Of a stretch of 64,000 nucleotides of DNA, positions 23,511 to 39,059 are shown in pieces; position 1 is the first letter of the stretch, and the number at the start of each line of letters is the position of its first letter. The DNA is taken from NCBI GenBank assembly GCA_027943335.1, contig BSBK01003560.1, forward strand, positions 1,181,001 through 1,245,000, written 5' to 3'. The translations under genes and the position numbers were made by a program. This stretch comes from Chamaecyparis obtusa (lineage: Eukaryota; Streptophyta; Pinopsida; Cupressales; Cupressaceae). The notes under the pieces are model-generated. The model ran no database searches. It was not told the origin of the DNA and saw only the letters and a list, made by a program, of their open reading frames with translations.

Positions 23511-23757
23511 TATTAACATTTATATTGTGCCATTAATTGAGTTAATGAGAAGACAAAGCTTGAATGCCTACCCCAAGTGCCAGTTCCCTCTTCCCACATG
23601 GTGTTGGCCTCTTCGCGCATGCCAAACTTGAATGCCCTCTTCGCACCATGCAAAAGTGCAGTGTCGTCTTCGCGGGAGCTCTTCGAATTGAGAAAAATTA
23701 CAAATGACAGTTTATTTTTCTTTTTTTGTTTATAACTAAATAGGTGTTTCAATTACG
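23510..23757 (-). repeat. Right subterminal block, paired with 12,742-13,047
   Basis: The inverse of the inner block at 12,742-13,047, with a deletion of about 45 bp near 23,530. A run with CGCG, CGTCG and GACGCC words follows, reaching the right terminus at 23,877. An open frame here on the minus strand is a shadow. Confidence 0.65.
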
Positions 23758-23860
23758 ACATCATCATCGCTATTACGACACCGTCAAGTGCACTTGTAAA
23801 AAAAAACACAAAAAACAAACACAAATTGGAGTGGCGTCACAAATTGGCGTCGAAATTCGA

Positions 23861-23877
23861 CCCCAAATGTTGTAGTG
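23861..23877 (-). repeat. Right CACTA terminal inverted repeat
   Basis: The minus strand reads CACTACAACATTTGGGG, and CTC follows the end on the plus strand. A second CACTA starts nine bases further out (23,886), but its flanks do not match the left end. Confidence 0.55.
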
Positions 23878-24049
23878 CTCCTAGTGACAAATAAAGTGAC
23901 CTATCTCCACAACATGGTTTATATTTTTGTTTTCTTTATAATATTTTTCCTTTTGTTTCAATGTTTTTTAACCTTTATTCTTATATCCTTCTATATTTTC
24001 ATTTTTTGTCTATTGTAAGTGCTCATGATTATATATATAATGAGATACT

Positions 24050-25484
24050 TGTTAGAATAATTTTAGAATAAATGAGAGGGAGGTGAATCAGTTATCCTTG
24101 GGTCAGATGTACCAATTGAACTTTTAAACATTTCAACCAACTCAAATCTATTCAGCAATCCACTCGGTCTGTATAGAATATAATCAGTAACATAAACTTG
24201 CAGTCCACTATCCAAAAGTAATCAACTTGTAGAATATAAAACTCTTAACAATGTAACACATCAAATAACATTCACACAAGTATGACACCAAGATTTAATG
24301 TGGAAACCCAATTTGGAAAAAACCACCAGTAACATGGTACCAAATTTTCACTCTTATGAAGTGAGCTCTATGAGGATCCAACCCTGTTAAAGGTTACAAT
24401 ACACATTGCTAGGTGTGACCCGTTAAAAGATTTAATCAACCTATTAAGAGTGGCCTTGTTAGAGGAATTAAGAACATCCTATTAGAATGTCACCTTGATT
24501 AAAGGATTTACAAATGACTGTTAGGTCAACCTTGATTAAAGCATTTTAACTGATACAATGGTTAGAAAGTAATAGTAGGTTCTAATCTGATACATACAAC
24601 TCACTATAAAAATACAGATCCATTATAGCTCATATGTTGATTTAATGGCTGGCCTTCATTGTCATCTCCATATTTTATCTACTCAGAAATCCCTTCAAGC
24701 AATTACCACAACTCTGTTCAGCTCTTCTCAGCCTCCTGCTTAGGTTCACCAATCAAAAAAATCAACCTCTTCTAGATCTTACTACATAACCTTTGATTAG
24801 GTCATCCTTATACCTCCTTCATGAAGTAGCTTAATCTTTTATCACTTAATCATCTCCGTAGATCTTAGGTTTAGGTCATATTCATCGAATCCTTCCAATA
24901 TTTCATTCTCCTCCTTATCCTTCTAGATACTTCTCAAAAATTCTCCTTGAATCCATAATAAAATGGTTTACCATGCATTAAATGCTCTAGGTCATTCATC
25001 CTTATCTTCAATATGTTTTACATATCCCAATAATTCAACTATATCAGCTGGGAATCTCAATCCCTTCATAAACTATAAATTACTGACACTCGATCATCAC
25101 TGTGTTCATCTGCTCGGTCATCACTGGATAACTCGGTCATCACTAAAACTGTTCTTCTCAAAAATTATTGTCTTCACTAGGTTAATTCTCTTATACTTGG
25201 TAATTACTAATGCTTGGATTTTCTCATCTTATATTGGTGCTTGGTCAACACTAACATCACTCAGATTACACTAAAGTTTCTTTATCTTCTGCTCTTTTGC
25301 TCGGTTTAGCCTAAGCTTTCAGACTTTCTTTCCTCATTATTTATAACCTGCAAAATAACTGAATTTTTCACTTATTGTTATAGATAAACAACACATTACC
25401 TTGCCAATTTGCCAACTAATCAAGTACCCATTTCAATTTCTCATAACTCAACCTTTCCAATAGGTCTTCTTATTATCTCTGCTT
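24050..25484 (-). mobile_element. Solo LTR, copia-like, outer part
   Basis: The plus strand starts TGTTAGAATAATTTTAG and contains the same landmarks as the copia LTRs nearby (GGAAACCC...AAAACCACC, CACTCTTATGAAGTGAG, AACCCTGTTAAAGGTTACAA), but diverged. It stops where the copia element begins (25,485), and its remaining 122 bp lie at 31,641-31,762, ending TTTCCAACA. Flanks are ATACT (24,045-24,049) and ATACG (31,763-31,767), a 4-of-5 target duplication. No internal domain is attached, so it is a solo LTR of about 1.56 kb split by the later insertion. Confidence 0.75.
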
Positions 25485-26966
25485 TGTTAGAATAACTGAG
25501 AGGGGGGTGAATCAATTATCTAGTGTCCCAATACAAAATGTATAATCCAAAAACAAATATTTAAAATTTTTGATACTTGGTAACTTAAAATACTGTACTG
25601 TTTATGCTTTTACCGATTACCGGTCTAAAACATATAGTAGTTACCGATCAAATCAAATATGCAACATGAAAATATGACATCAAACAAACATCACAATCAA
25701 CACATAACACAAGATATTTAACATGGAAACCCTATGAAGGGAAAAACCACCTGGGACCGACAACCCAAAATATTCACTCTTTTGAAGTGAGTTCGGTGAA
25801 GACCCAACCCTGTTAAAGGTTACAAACACACTATTAGGTGTGAGCTTGTTAGAGGATTTTAGACCAACTGTTATTGTCCAACCAGCAGTCACTCTGGGGT
25901 TGACAGGATAACAATGTTCATTCTATGAATGATACATAAAATACTTTCTTAGTCCACTCAGTTAAGAGATTTAACTGTGTACAATGGTTAAAATGTAACA
26001 GTAGGTGATCTACCTTAATACAACTTCAATTGAAAATGTACAGATTAATGTTAAGCTCATTCAATCCTCTGATCATTAAATCAATTCTATTCCAATCAAT
26101 GTTCAGTAACTTACTGTCGCTTGGCAATAGCTTCCCGTCGCTTGGTAAAAAACTCTACAGTTCAGTTCTCACTAACCAGTTGATCAGGTATGCATGAAAA
26201 CTTGTTCACACGATAATTCTACAGTCTCCTCCTTCTGGCATATATTTCACTATGAAATCTCCAGTCTCTTATATAGACAAGTAAACCATTTTCTTCAGCT
26301 CCATCAGATTTTGCCGCTTAATCATCTTCGTTGATTTTTCTGCTTAAACATACTTTGGCTGATGTGTCAATAACACGTTTGATTCTCATCCTTTAGATCT
26401 TTCCTGAATTTTGTTAGTCGTCGATCTGTGTAACAAACATTATCTGTTACCTCGAAATCATACACTTTCCAGCTCATCAATCTTATTGGCTAAGCTAGTC
26501 ATTTAATTCCTTTGTTCTACTCGGTTAACAAAAAAATGCGTCGGTGAACACAAGCTCAGTTTACACTGTGCTCGGTATACACTACATCCCGTCAGTGTAT
26601 ACCGAAATGCTTCATTAACCGACAGCAATGCTTTGTGTCTTTCAGCTCTTTTCCTCATCATAGATGAATGAAATGTAATCAAGTCAATATCATAAGGTCA
26701 TAGACTCATCAACAAGTTACTCAATGTATTCTTTATCCTCATCTGTCATATCCATCTTCCTCATGTAGATATTTATGTACTTCATCTCTTTCACTCCTTT
26801 ACTATAGATGTTTTGGTATAGTAACTTACAAGATAAGTGTTGTCAAACTAATTGACATCAATGACAACATAATACTGATTTAATCATATTACATATCTAA
26901 TCAATCAGCTTGGTGATCTTAAATTACAGATTCTTCAATAAGTTCTAAATCAGTTGTAGTTCATCA
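25485..26966 (-). repeat. Copia 3' LTR
   Basis: The LTR ends are TGATGAAC and CTAACA on the minus strand. It is closely similar to the other LTR at 30,151-31,640, with scattered mostly transition differences and a short indel near 25,515, so the insertion is not recent. Confidence 0.85.
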
Positions 26967-26978
26967 ATCTCTCCCTTT
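26967..26978 (-). other. Copia polypurine tract
   Basis: The minus strand reads AAAGGGAGAGAT directly before the 3' LTR. Copia elements have an AAAGGGGGAGATTG tract at this site, which primes plus-strand DNA synthesis. Confidence 0.8.
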
Positions 26979-27198
26979 GGCATTGATGGCAACTCAAGTA
27001 ATATGAATTATACCATACACATACCAAACATGTATTCTACAGCTATGTGAACAAATGTTGTACAAGCTCTCCCTAGCTTAATATGTTTAATCACTATGTT
27101 ACTTCAACAACATTACCAATTCATCTTTGACATTCTACAAATATGATCTTTTCAGCTCTCGGATTCCTTCTTCTATTCTCAGTAACTGATAAGAACTA

Positions 27199-27440
27199 TC
27201 AATTCCTTCCTCTTGTGCATATCCCTTGCATACCAATCTAGCTTTGTTCCTTGTTACTTCTCCATTTTCATTCAGCTTGTTCTTGAATATCCACTTAGTA
27301 TCGATAACATTCTTATCTTTAGGTCATGGTACTAAGGTCCAAGTTTTGTTCTTCTCTATTTTTCTATTTCCTCTTTCATTGCATTAACCCATTCATCATT
27401 TTCTAATGCAACTTTTACATTCTTCGGTTCATAATCACAA
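27199..27440 (-). pseudogene. Copia RT, N-terminal stub only
   Basis: The minus strand shows KNKTWTLVP (with TGA next), NVIDTKWIFKNKLNENGEVT, then NKARLVCKGYAQEEGID. This is the start of the RVT_2 domain. The sequence breaks directly after EEGID at 27,199 into unrelated non-coding DNA, so the YVDD active site and RNase H are gone. About 230 bp of 3' untranslated sequence follow before the PPT. Confidence 0.8.
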
Positions 27441-28011
27441 ACTAGACATGTACCTTGTCTTACTCCTTGTTTGCATGCTTGCTTGTCTGTCTTCAATAAC
27501 TTGTGTCTCAGGATGATGTCTCTTGAAAAAAATCACCAGTATCTAATTTCTTATTTCTTGTTCATCCTGTGTAGGTTCATTTGCTTGCTCGGTGGGTGCT
27601 TCCTGCTCGTTGGTTTCTCTTTCTTGCTCCTCGATATTATTTTCCTATTGACTAGTTATCACAGGCTGCGGCTTCGATAGATACTCTGGGTGTTCAATGT
27701 AAGTGAATCTACCGTAGTCTTCCGGTTCCTTTGTAATTTCCTCTGCATTCTTTTCATCAAACTCATAAACTCAGACATTAGTACTTTCAATCATTTTATT
27801 AGTAGTTTTTTTTATTCAGACACTTATATGCTTTGCTTTTACTAGAATATCCTAGAAATATCCCTTCATCACCTTTTGAATCAAACTTCCCATTTCTCTC
27901 ATCTTTTAGAATAAAACATTTGCTTCCAAAAATCCTAAAATAACTTACAATAGGTTTGTGTCCAAACCACAACTCATAGGGTGTCTTTTTAGTGTCCTTC
28001 TTTAGTTGTAC

Positions 28012-29070
28012 TCAGTTCAAAACATCAACAGTTGTAGTGACAGCTTCCCTCCAGTATGTCTGAGCAACATTCTTTTGTAGCATCAGTGTTCTTGCATAGT
28101 CAACTATTGACCTATTCCTTCTTTCAGCAATCCCATTCTGTTGAGGTGTCCTCGGTGTAGAGACTTGTCTTTTAATACCATGCTCATTACAGAAATTAGT
28201 AAATTCATCAGAGATAAATTCACCTCCTCTATCAGATCTTAGGCATTTCAATTCTTTACCAGTCTCTTTTTCTACCTTTTCTTTATACCACTTGAACATC
28301 TTAAATGCTTTAGATTTTTCTTTCAATAACATAACAGTCATCAATCTAGTATAGTCATTAACAAAAAGAATAAAGTATCTATCACCATAATAACTCTGAG
28401 TTCTCATAGGACCACACAAGTTGGTATGGACCAACTCAAGTATCTTCTTAGTTGAATAATCCTTTCTTTTGAAACTAGATTTAGTCATCTTACCTTTTTG
28501 ACATTCATGACACATAATATGATCAGGTTTTGACAAGTTAGGTAGACCTCTAACTCTTTTATTTTTACCAATCTTAATCATGTTATCAAAATTCACATGG
28601 CATAACCTTTTATGCCACAACCAAGCATCTTCATTTTTCATCATCAAGCAAGAAGATTCATTAGTATCAAGATAAAATAGATTACTTGTTGATTGTGCTC
28701 TAGTTCCAACTAATCTTCCACCATCATCAAAGATTTTCACTTTCTTGCTCTCAAAAGAAACTCGGTGACCTGAATTGTTCAGCTGTGCCACACTTAACAA
28801 GTTATAGTTCAGTCCATCTACCCAATAAGAATTATCACATTTTATCCTATCATTTATCATTGGGGATCCTTTACCTCTTACCATATAGGGTGTGTCATTA
28901 CCCATCTTAACAGATCCTCCATTGTATTCTTCAAGTTGATAAAATTTCTCTTCATCACCAATCATGTGATGTGTACAACCACTGTCTATGATCCATGTAT
29001 TATTTTTGTTAACTTTAGAGATCAACGTTGTTTCTACATGTTTTTCTTCTTCCTCTGAGTCATCTTTCAT
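28012..29070 (-). pseudogene. Copia protease and integrase
   Basis: An open stretch of 352 codons. The protease motif NTWIIDSGCTHHM is at residues 24-36 (catalytic Asp in DSG). The pre-integrase zinc finger runs WHKRLCHVNFDNM to CHECQKGKM (residues about 153-198, H-H-C-C). The integrase core has LVHTNLCGPM, a site where the family has D instead of N, then FVNDYTR and LRSDRGGEF (second Asp) and QQNGIAERRN (catalytic Glu). The first catalytic Asp position reads HTNLCGP rather than HTDLCGP, so activity is probably lost. Coding-like sequence continues to about 27,800 with stops. Confidence 0.85.
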
Positions 29071-29079
29071 AGAAACAAA

Positions 29080-30086
29080 TACAACTTCTACATCATCATC
29101 AGAATCAGATTTAGATTCATTATCTTTGGCTATGTAACATACTTTTTTGCCTTTATCATTACTATCTCAGTTATCTCTATTGTAGTGTCGGTAGTCTCTA
29201 TTGACTCTTCTCCCATAGCTTCCTTTAGATCAGTCTTTGCTTCTTTCATCATCTTTCTTATGTGGACATCTAGCAACGATGTGGCCAACCTCTTTATAGT
29301 TAAAGCATGCCAAAGGTAGCTTACCTCTATACCTTCCTTTACTTTTGGGTAATCTTCTGGCCATAAGAGCTTCAAGTTCATCAAGCTCATCATCGGTATT
29401 GGTGTCACTATCATGATACTTATTATTCCTGCTAGACTTATCAATCTTCAGAGAAGAAATGAAAGCGGATTCCATAGATGGAACAACACTGTTGTCAAAG
29501 TTATTCAATTCAAAGGTTGTAAGTTTACTAATTAGATTGTCAAGTGTAAGGACATTACCAGCTACAGACCTTATTTCATGAATAGCAGATATTCTGATTG
29601 CGTAAACTGGCAATAAGGTTTTGAGGACTTTTCTTACAACTGTCTCTTCACTAATAACTCCATCAGATGCTCTAATATCATGTACTACCTCTTTCAATCT
29701 ATTTGTGTATTGCACAATATTTTCACCTTCCTTCATCTTCATATCATCGAATCTGCCCCTTAAGCTTTCTGCTCTGGCTCTTTTGACATTCACATCTCCA
29801 CTGTAAATTTGAGAAAGTTTATCCCACATGGCTTTGCAGTAGTTCAGATTTTAATATCCTTGAATTCGGCATCAGTACAGGCAGTAGCAATCTCCATCAT
29901 AGTAACATTGTGTTCATGCCTATCTCTCAGTTGATCAAGTGTCAGGGGACCAGTGGTCAGTTCTATATAGCCATTCTCCATCAATTCTAGTGCAGAATTC
30001 CCAATTCCAGATATGTGCAACTTCATCCAGCTTTGCCATACTACAAAGTTCTCTTTGTTCAGCTTTGGCACTTCCCTCTTATACAT
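29080..30086 (-). pseudogene. Copia gag
   Basis: The start ATG at 30,086 gives MYKREVPKLNKENFVVWQSW, the typical copia gag N-terminus. After a frame break near 29,845 the gag body continues with MWDKLSQIYSGD, the ENIVQYTNRLKEVV helix and a zinc knuckle CFNYKEVGHIVARCP, in which the second Cys is Tyr. A Ser/Asp-rich linker leads to the protease. The broken knuckle and frame mean no functional capsid protein. Confidence 0.8.
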
Positions 30087-30136
30087 TTTGAGATCTTTGT
30101 ACTGAAGTCTTTAAAAATCTATTCTAAGCAACTAAT

Positions 30137-30148
30137 GCTCTGATACCA
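30137..30148 (-). other. Copia primer-binding site
   Basis: The minus strand reads TGGTATCAGAGC, complementary to the 3' end of initiator tRNA-Met, two bases from the 5' LTR. This fixes the element's orientation and the LTR edge at 30,151. Confidence 0.95.
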
Positions 30149-30150
30149 AT

Positions 30151-31640
30151 TGTTAGAATAACTGAGAGGGGGGTGACCACTGACTCAGTTATCCAGTGTC
30201 CCAATACAAAATGTAAAATCCAAAAACAAATACCTAAAATTTTTGATACTTGGTAACTTAAAATACTATACTGTCTATGCCTTTACCGATTACCGGTCTA
30301 AAACATATAGTAGTTACCAATCAAATCAAATATGCAACATGCAAATATGACATCAAACAAATATCACAATCAAGACATAACACAGGAGATTTAACGTGGA
30401 AACCCTGTGAAGGGAAAAACCACCTGGGATCGGAAACCCAAAATATTCACTCTTCTGAAGTGAGGTCAGTGAAGACCCAACCCTGTTAAAGGTTACAAAC
30501 ACACTGTTAGGTGTGACCTTGTTAGAGGATTTTAGACCTACCGTTATCATCCAACCAGTAGTTACTCTAGGGTTGACAGGATAACAATGTTCATTCTATG
30601 AATGATACATAAAATACTTTCTTAGTCCACTCAGTTAAGAGATTTGATTGTATACAATGCTTAAAATGTAATAGTAGGTGATCTTCCTTAATACAACTTC
30701 AATTGCAGATGTACAGATCAATGTTAAGCTCATTCAATCCTCTGATCATTAAATCAATTCTATTCCAATCAATGTTCAGTAACTTACTGTCGCTCGGTAA
30801 TTGCTTCCTATCACTTGGTAAAAAACTCTGCAGTTTGGTTCTCACTAACCAGTTGATCAAGTATGTATGAAAACTTGTTCACGTGATAATTCTGGAGTCT
30901 CCTCCTTCTGGCATATATTTCACTATGAAATCTCCAATCTCTTATATAGACAAGTAAACCATTTTCTTCTACTCCATCAGATTTTGCCGCCTAATCATCT
31001 TCATTGATTTTGCCGCTTAAACATACTTCGACTGATGTGTCAATAACACATTTGATTCTCATCCTTTAGATCTTTCCTAAATTTTGTTAGCTATCGATCT
31101 GTGTAACAAACATTATATATTACCTCGAAATCATACACTTTCTAGCTCATCAATCTTATTGGCTAAGCTAGTCATTTAATTCCTTTGTTTTTCTTGGTTA
31201 ACAAAGAAATGTGTTGGTGAACACAAGCTTGGTTTACACTATGCTCGGTATACACTACATCCCATCGGTGTATACTAAAATGCTTCATGAACCGACAACA
31301 CTACTTTGTGTCTTTCGGCTCTTTTCCTCATCATAGATGAATGAAACATAATCAAGTCAATATCATAAGGTCATAGACTCATCAACAAGTTACTCAATGT
31401 ATTCTTTATCCTCATCTGTCATATCCATCTTCCTCATGTAGATATTTCTGTACTTCATCTCTTTCATTCCTTTACTACAGATGTTTCGGTATAGTAACTT
31501 ACAAGATAAGTGTTGTCAAACTAGTTGACATCAATGACAACATAATATTGATTTAATCATATTGCATATCTAATCAATCAACTCGGTGAGCTTAAATCAT
31601 AGATTCTTCAATCAAGTTCTAAATTATTTATAGTTCATCA
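30151..31640 (-). repeat. Copia 5' LTR
   Basis: It shares the full length of 25,485-26,966, with a small insertion near 30,175. On the minus strand it starts TGATGAAC and ends CTAACA. The boundary at 31,640 is set by the point where the two LTRs stop matching. Confidence 0.85.
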
Positions 31641-31762
31641 TTCTTTTCAAATCCTCTTCATCAATCAAAAGATATGGCACTTTACTAGATAGAAAATATC
31701 TTACCAGTTAAGGTTTGACATCAATGATAGTATAAAAATTGTTTCAATTGTAGTTTCCAACA
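31641..31762 (-). mobile_element. Solo LTR, remaining part
   Basis: The final 122 bp of the split solo LTR. On the minus strand it opens TGTTGGAAACTACAATTG, a standard copia LTR start, and it is followed by ATACG. It joins to 25,484 when the copia element is removed. Confidence 0.7.
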
Positions 31763-36099
<4,337 letters not shown>

Positions 36100-36149
<50 letters not shown>

Positions 36150-36195
36150 AGATATATATCTATATATATATATAGAGATATATATATCTATATAC

Positions 36196-36237
<42 letters not shown>

Positions 36238-36253
36238 TATATATATATATATA

Positions 36254-36326
<73 letters not shown>

Positions 36327-36370
36327 ATATAGATATATATCTATATAAATATATATCTATATATATATAT

Positions 36371-36443
<73 letters not shown>
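36100..36443. repeat. Compound AT/GA microsatellite
   Basis: About 344 bp of (AT)n with short TATCTATA and (GA)n blocks near 36,218-36,237. Its length makes assembly errors here likely. Confidence 0.95.
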
Positions 36444-36444
<1 letters not shown>

Positions 36445-37440
36445 GTGTATGTTGTTTTAATATGGCAAGATTCTTTAATGTTAGGAAATATTAATGGACC
36501 TTGAGAATAAATTTATTTGAAATGTTATTATGATTTTTCATAGGGTATTTTGGGTGGATTTTTAAAAAGGAATTATTTGAACAAATTATTGTTTATTCAA
36601 TATATGCATTCTCTATGTAGACATGACTGGTTGTTTAATTTAATTTCTATGTAATTATATTAGGCCTTTAGTAATTATTTTTAATAAACCAATTTATCAA
36701 AGATTTTATAAATTAATTTATAAGTGATTGAAGATTCATATTAAAGATTTAATTATATTATTTATTTAGTAATTATGTTTAATAAATTAATTTATATAAA
36801 GAGTTTATAAATTAGTTTATTTCATGATTATGTGAATTATTTATTTATTTAACTAAACTAAGTAAACATATCGATGGTTTTTGCATAACTGGGACTCATG
36901 TTGTGAGTTGGTTTTCTTTATGTCTTGTGTGGGATTAAGTGTCTTTGTATGATATTGTCTTAACCACGATTACTTTACCCCAACCTAGATTATTGAGTTT
37001 ACAGATACTTCATAATTTTTTTTTTTTGGAGATCTTATTATGTATTTTTGAGTCTCGATCTTTTGGCTATTAACCATTAGAAGGTGACGACCATTCTTTT
37101 GTGTCAAGATTTTTCACTTGGTCACCTTTTCTTCTTGTGGTATCTTTCTATGATTTGAGAGTTGGTAATGTTGACTTATGTTTTGCTCCATGATTGGAAA
37201 GATGTTTGGATGTTGTGATTATGAGTGGTTTCATGATATGTGTATGTGAGGATGTTTATTTTTATGTGGTGATATCCTTTATGGGATGGATGATCTATGT
37301 TATGTTCCATACTGAGATGGACAGATTAATCCTTGTATAGGATGGCATATTGTTATGCTCCAGTATTTATTATGGTGACTTTTTATGATTCTGTGATTTG
37401 TGGATAGTACATTTGTTGTGGTGTTTCTTTATTATTTCAT
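36444..37440. other. Non-coding stretch before gypsy 1
   Basis: AT-rich with no recognised gene. It should hold the 5' LTR of gypsy 1 if one survives, but I could not match it to the 3' LTR-like sequence at 41,760. No primer-binding site was recognised. Confidence 0.4.
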
Positions 37441-37599
37441 TATGGTGGGGAGCATTAGGGTAGGTTATCTAGATGTTAGAAGGGGAGTGGATTTCTTTGG
37501 AGGTGCCGAAGCTCATAATTGGTTTCTTGGGAGTGGCTTGATTTGGAGGCACTGAAGTTCGAGAGGGAGCCTCTACTTGGTGGTAGCAGGAAGAGTCCA

Positions 37600-38335
37600 T
37601 GGTTGGCATGATTAGAGATACACTCACTTGGGAGACCTTTCTCAATAGGTTCAGAGATAGATACCTTTCAGAGCACTTTAGACAATGACAGATAAAGGAG
37701 TTTCATGACCTCTAGCAAGAGGCCTTATTGTGATGCAGTATGAGAATAGATTCCTTGAGCTTCTTCCTTATGTTGACTACATGAAGGATGAGAAGCTATG
37801 TATGCATCACTTCATCAAGGGTCTTAATGCATCTCTTCAGGGTCCAGTCTTACTAGCATTTCCTATCACTTTTAGAGAGGCAGTTGAGAGGGCGCAGTTG
37901 TCGAGGACATTCATGGTAGGATACATGAGTTTAGGGATCGGTCTTAGAACTGAAACCACTCTAGCCAGTCATCAGAACAACAGAGACCCCCTTAAAAGGG
38001 GAAACAAGGAAATTCAACAAGGTCCTTTAAGGGCCAACAGTCTCAACATCGACCCCAACAGGATTCTACGAAGAAACCATCTTAGGGACAACATGGCTCT
38101 AAGCCCAAGAAGTGGTAGTCTTAGGATCCTAGGTGGGATTAGAGGTTATAGGCCCCTTATACACAGCCAGGTAGGATTCAAAAGTCCTCTAGGGGTGGTT
38201 ACAGTGGATCCAAAAGGATTGGAGGTCAACAACAACCTAGGTTTCAGGGAGTACAGGTACAAACACATGGGCCATATTACACTTGTGGTGGTATGGGACA
38301 TCTAGCGAGAGAGTGCCCACATGGATAGGAAATAG
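37600..38335 (+). pseudogene. Gypsy 1 gag with zinc knuckle
   Basis: Translation shows TLTWETFLNRFRDRYLSEH, then after a frame change MQYENRFLELLPYVDYMKDE and a capsid helix region ending AFPITFREAVERAQ. A Gln/Arg-rich stretch precedes the knuckle GPYYTCGGMGHLARECP at about 38,269-38,320, where the first Cys is Tyr. The 191-codon open stretch 37,730-38,305 leaves the correct frame before the knuckle. The product would bind RNA and form the particle core if intact. Confidence 0.75.
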
Positions 38336-38361
38336 GAAGTCAGAGAGGGGCTACTTTAGAT

Positions 38362-39000
38362 ATGAAAGTAGGTGATATGGGTAGGTCTCATAGAGTATTT
38401 ACAACGGTTGATAACCACCAGGTAGAACATCAAGCCATGGTCATCGAGGCCACAGGTAAGATTCAGGGTATCAATATTACTATCTTGTTTGATTCGGGAG
38501 CCACTGACTCCTTTGTATCTCCATATGTAGTGGAGCATTGCGGGATGGTGGCAGTTAGATAGAATGTCAATTAGGAGGTCGAGTTAGCCTCAAGAGCTAG
38601 AGTGTTTGTTAGTTCTTTGGTTCACAGTTGTTAGATTTAGATTGGTGAAATGATCATGATGTTCGATCTCAACATTACCCCTCTAGGTTCTTATGGTGTA
38701 GTCCTTGGCATGGATTGGCTATATGCTCACAATGCCAAGATGGATTATCGACATAAGAGGTTTGAGTGCATTGATGATCACGGTACTCTTATGGTGATAT
38801 TTGGGGTACAAATATCCTTATCTCTTTGCATGATTTCCGCTATGCAGCTTAGGTGGTGCATGCAAAAGGGATGCAAATTATTTTCCATCACCATTAGTGA
38901 TAGAGAGGAGGATTCTGAGGGGGAACCCTCGCTTGAGGATTATGCTATCCTACAGGAGTTTGCATATTTTTTTCTTCTAAGCTACTTGGTATCCGCCACC
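38362..39000 (+). pseudogene. Gypsy 1 protease
   Basis: The aspartic-protease motif ILFDSGATDSFVSP (catalytic Asp intact) is at about 38,482-38,523, and the C-terminal strand YGVVLGMDWLYAHNAKMDY is at about 38,695-38,750. Two stops lie between them (38,560-38,645). The linker to RT includes EEDSEGEPSLEDYAILQEF. It would cleave the element's polyprotein. Confidence 0.8.
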
Positions 39001-39059
39001 TAGGGCATTTGATTTTCATATAGACATTGTGCCTGGAGTCGAGCCCATATCTAGAGCAC

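Larger units (their letters stand above)
4642..23877. mobile_element. Candidate giant CACTA (En/Spm) transposon
   Basis: The left end reads CACTAGTACATTTGAGA and the right end, on the minus strand, CACTACAACATTTGGGG: 13 of 17 positions match, including the diagnostic CACTA. Each end is flanked by CTC (4,639-4,641 and 23,878-23,880), and a 3-bp duplication is typical of CACTA elements. CpG-rich subterminal zones with TCGTAAT and GACGCC/GCGTC words lie inside both ends. The interior holds a decayed SET/Transposase_24 gene and extensive repeats. No TNPD-type transposase is seen, so the element would be non-autonomous. At about 19.2 kb it is long but within the range described for plant CACTA elements. 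Alternative: two unrelated ends that match by chance. Confidence 0.55.
25485..31640 (-). mobile_element. Copia retrotransposon, RT-deleted
   Basis: A complete-ended copia element of 6,156 bp with LTRs of 1,482 bp (25,485-26,966) and 1,490 bp (30,151-31,640), a tRNA-Met-type PBS, a PPT, and gag-protease-integrase coding remnants. Domain order on the minus strand is gag, protease, integrase, truncated RT, as expected for Ty1/copia. Most of RT and all of RNase H are deleted. Flanking 5-mers are TGCTT and TTCTT (4 of 5). It inserted into the solo LTR. Without RT it could move only in trans. Confidence 0.85.

Noticed and set aside
23878..23886. An alternative CACTA end nine bases outside the chosen right terminus
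   Set aside because: The sequence after that CACTA does not match the left terminus, and its outer flank ACA does not match CTC.
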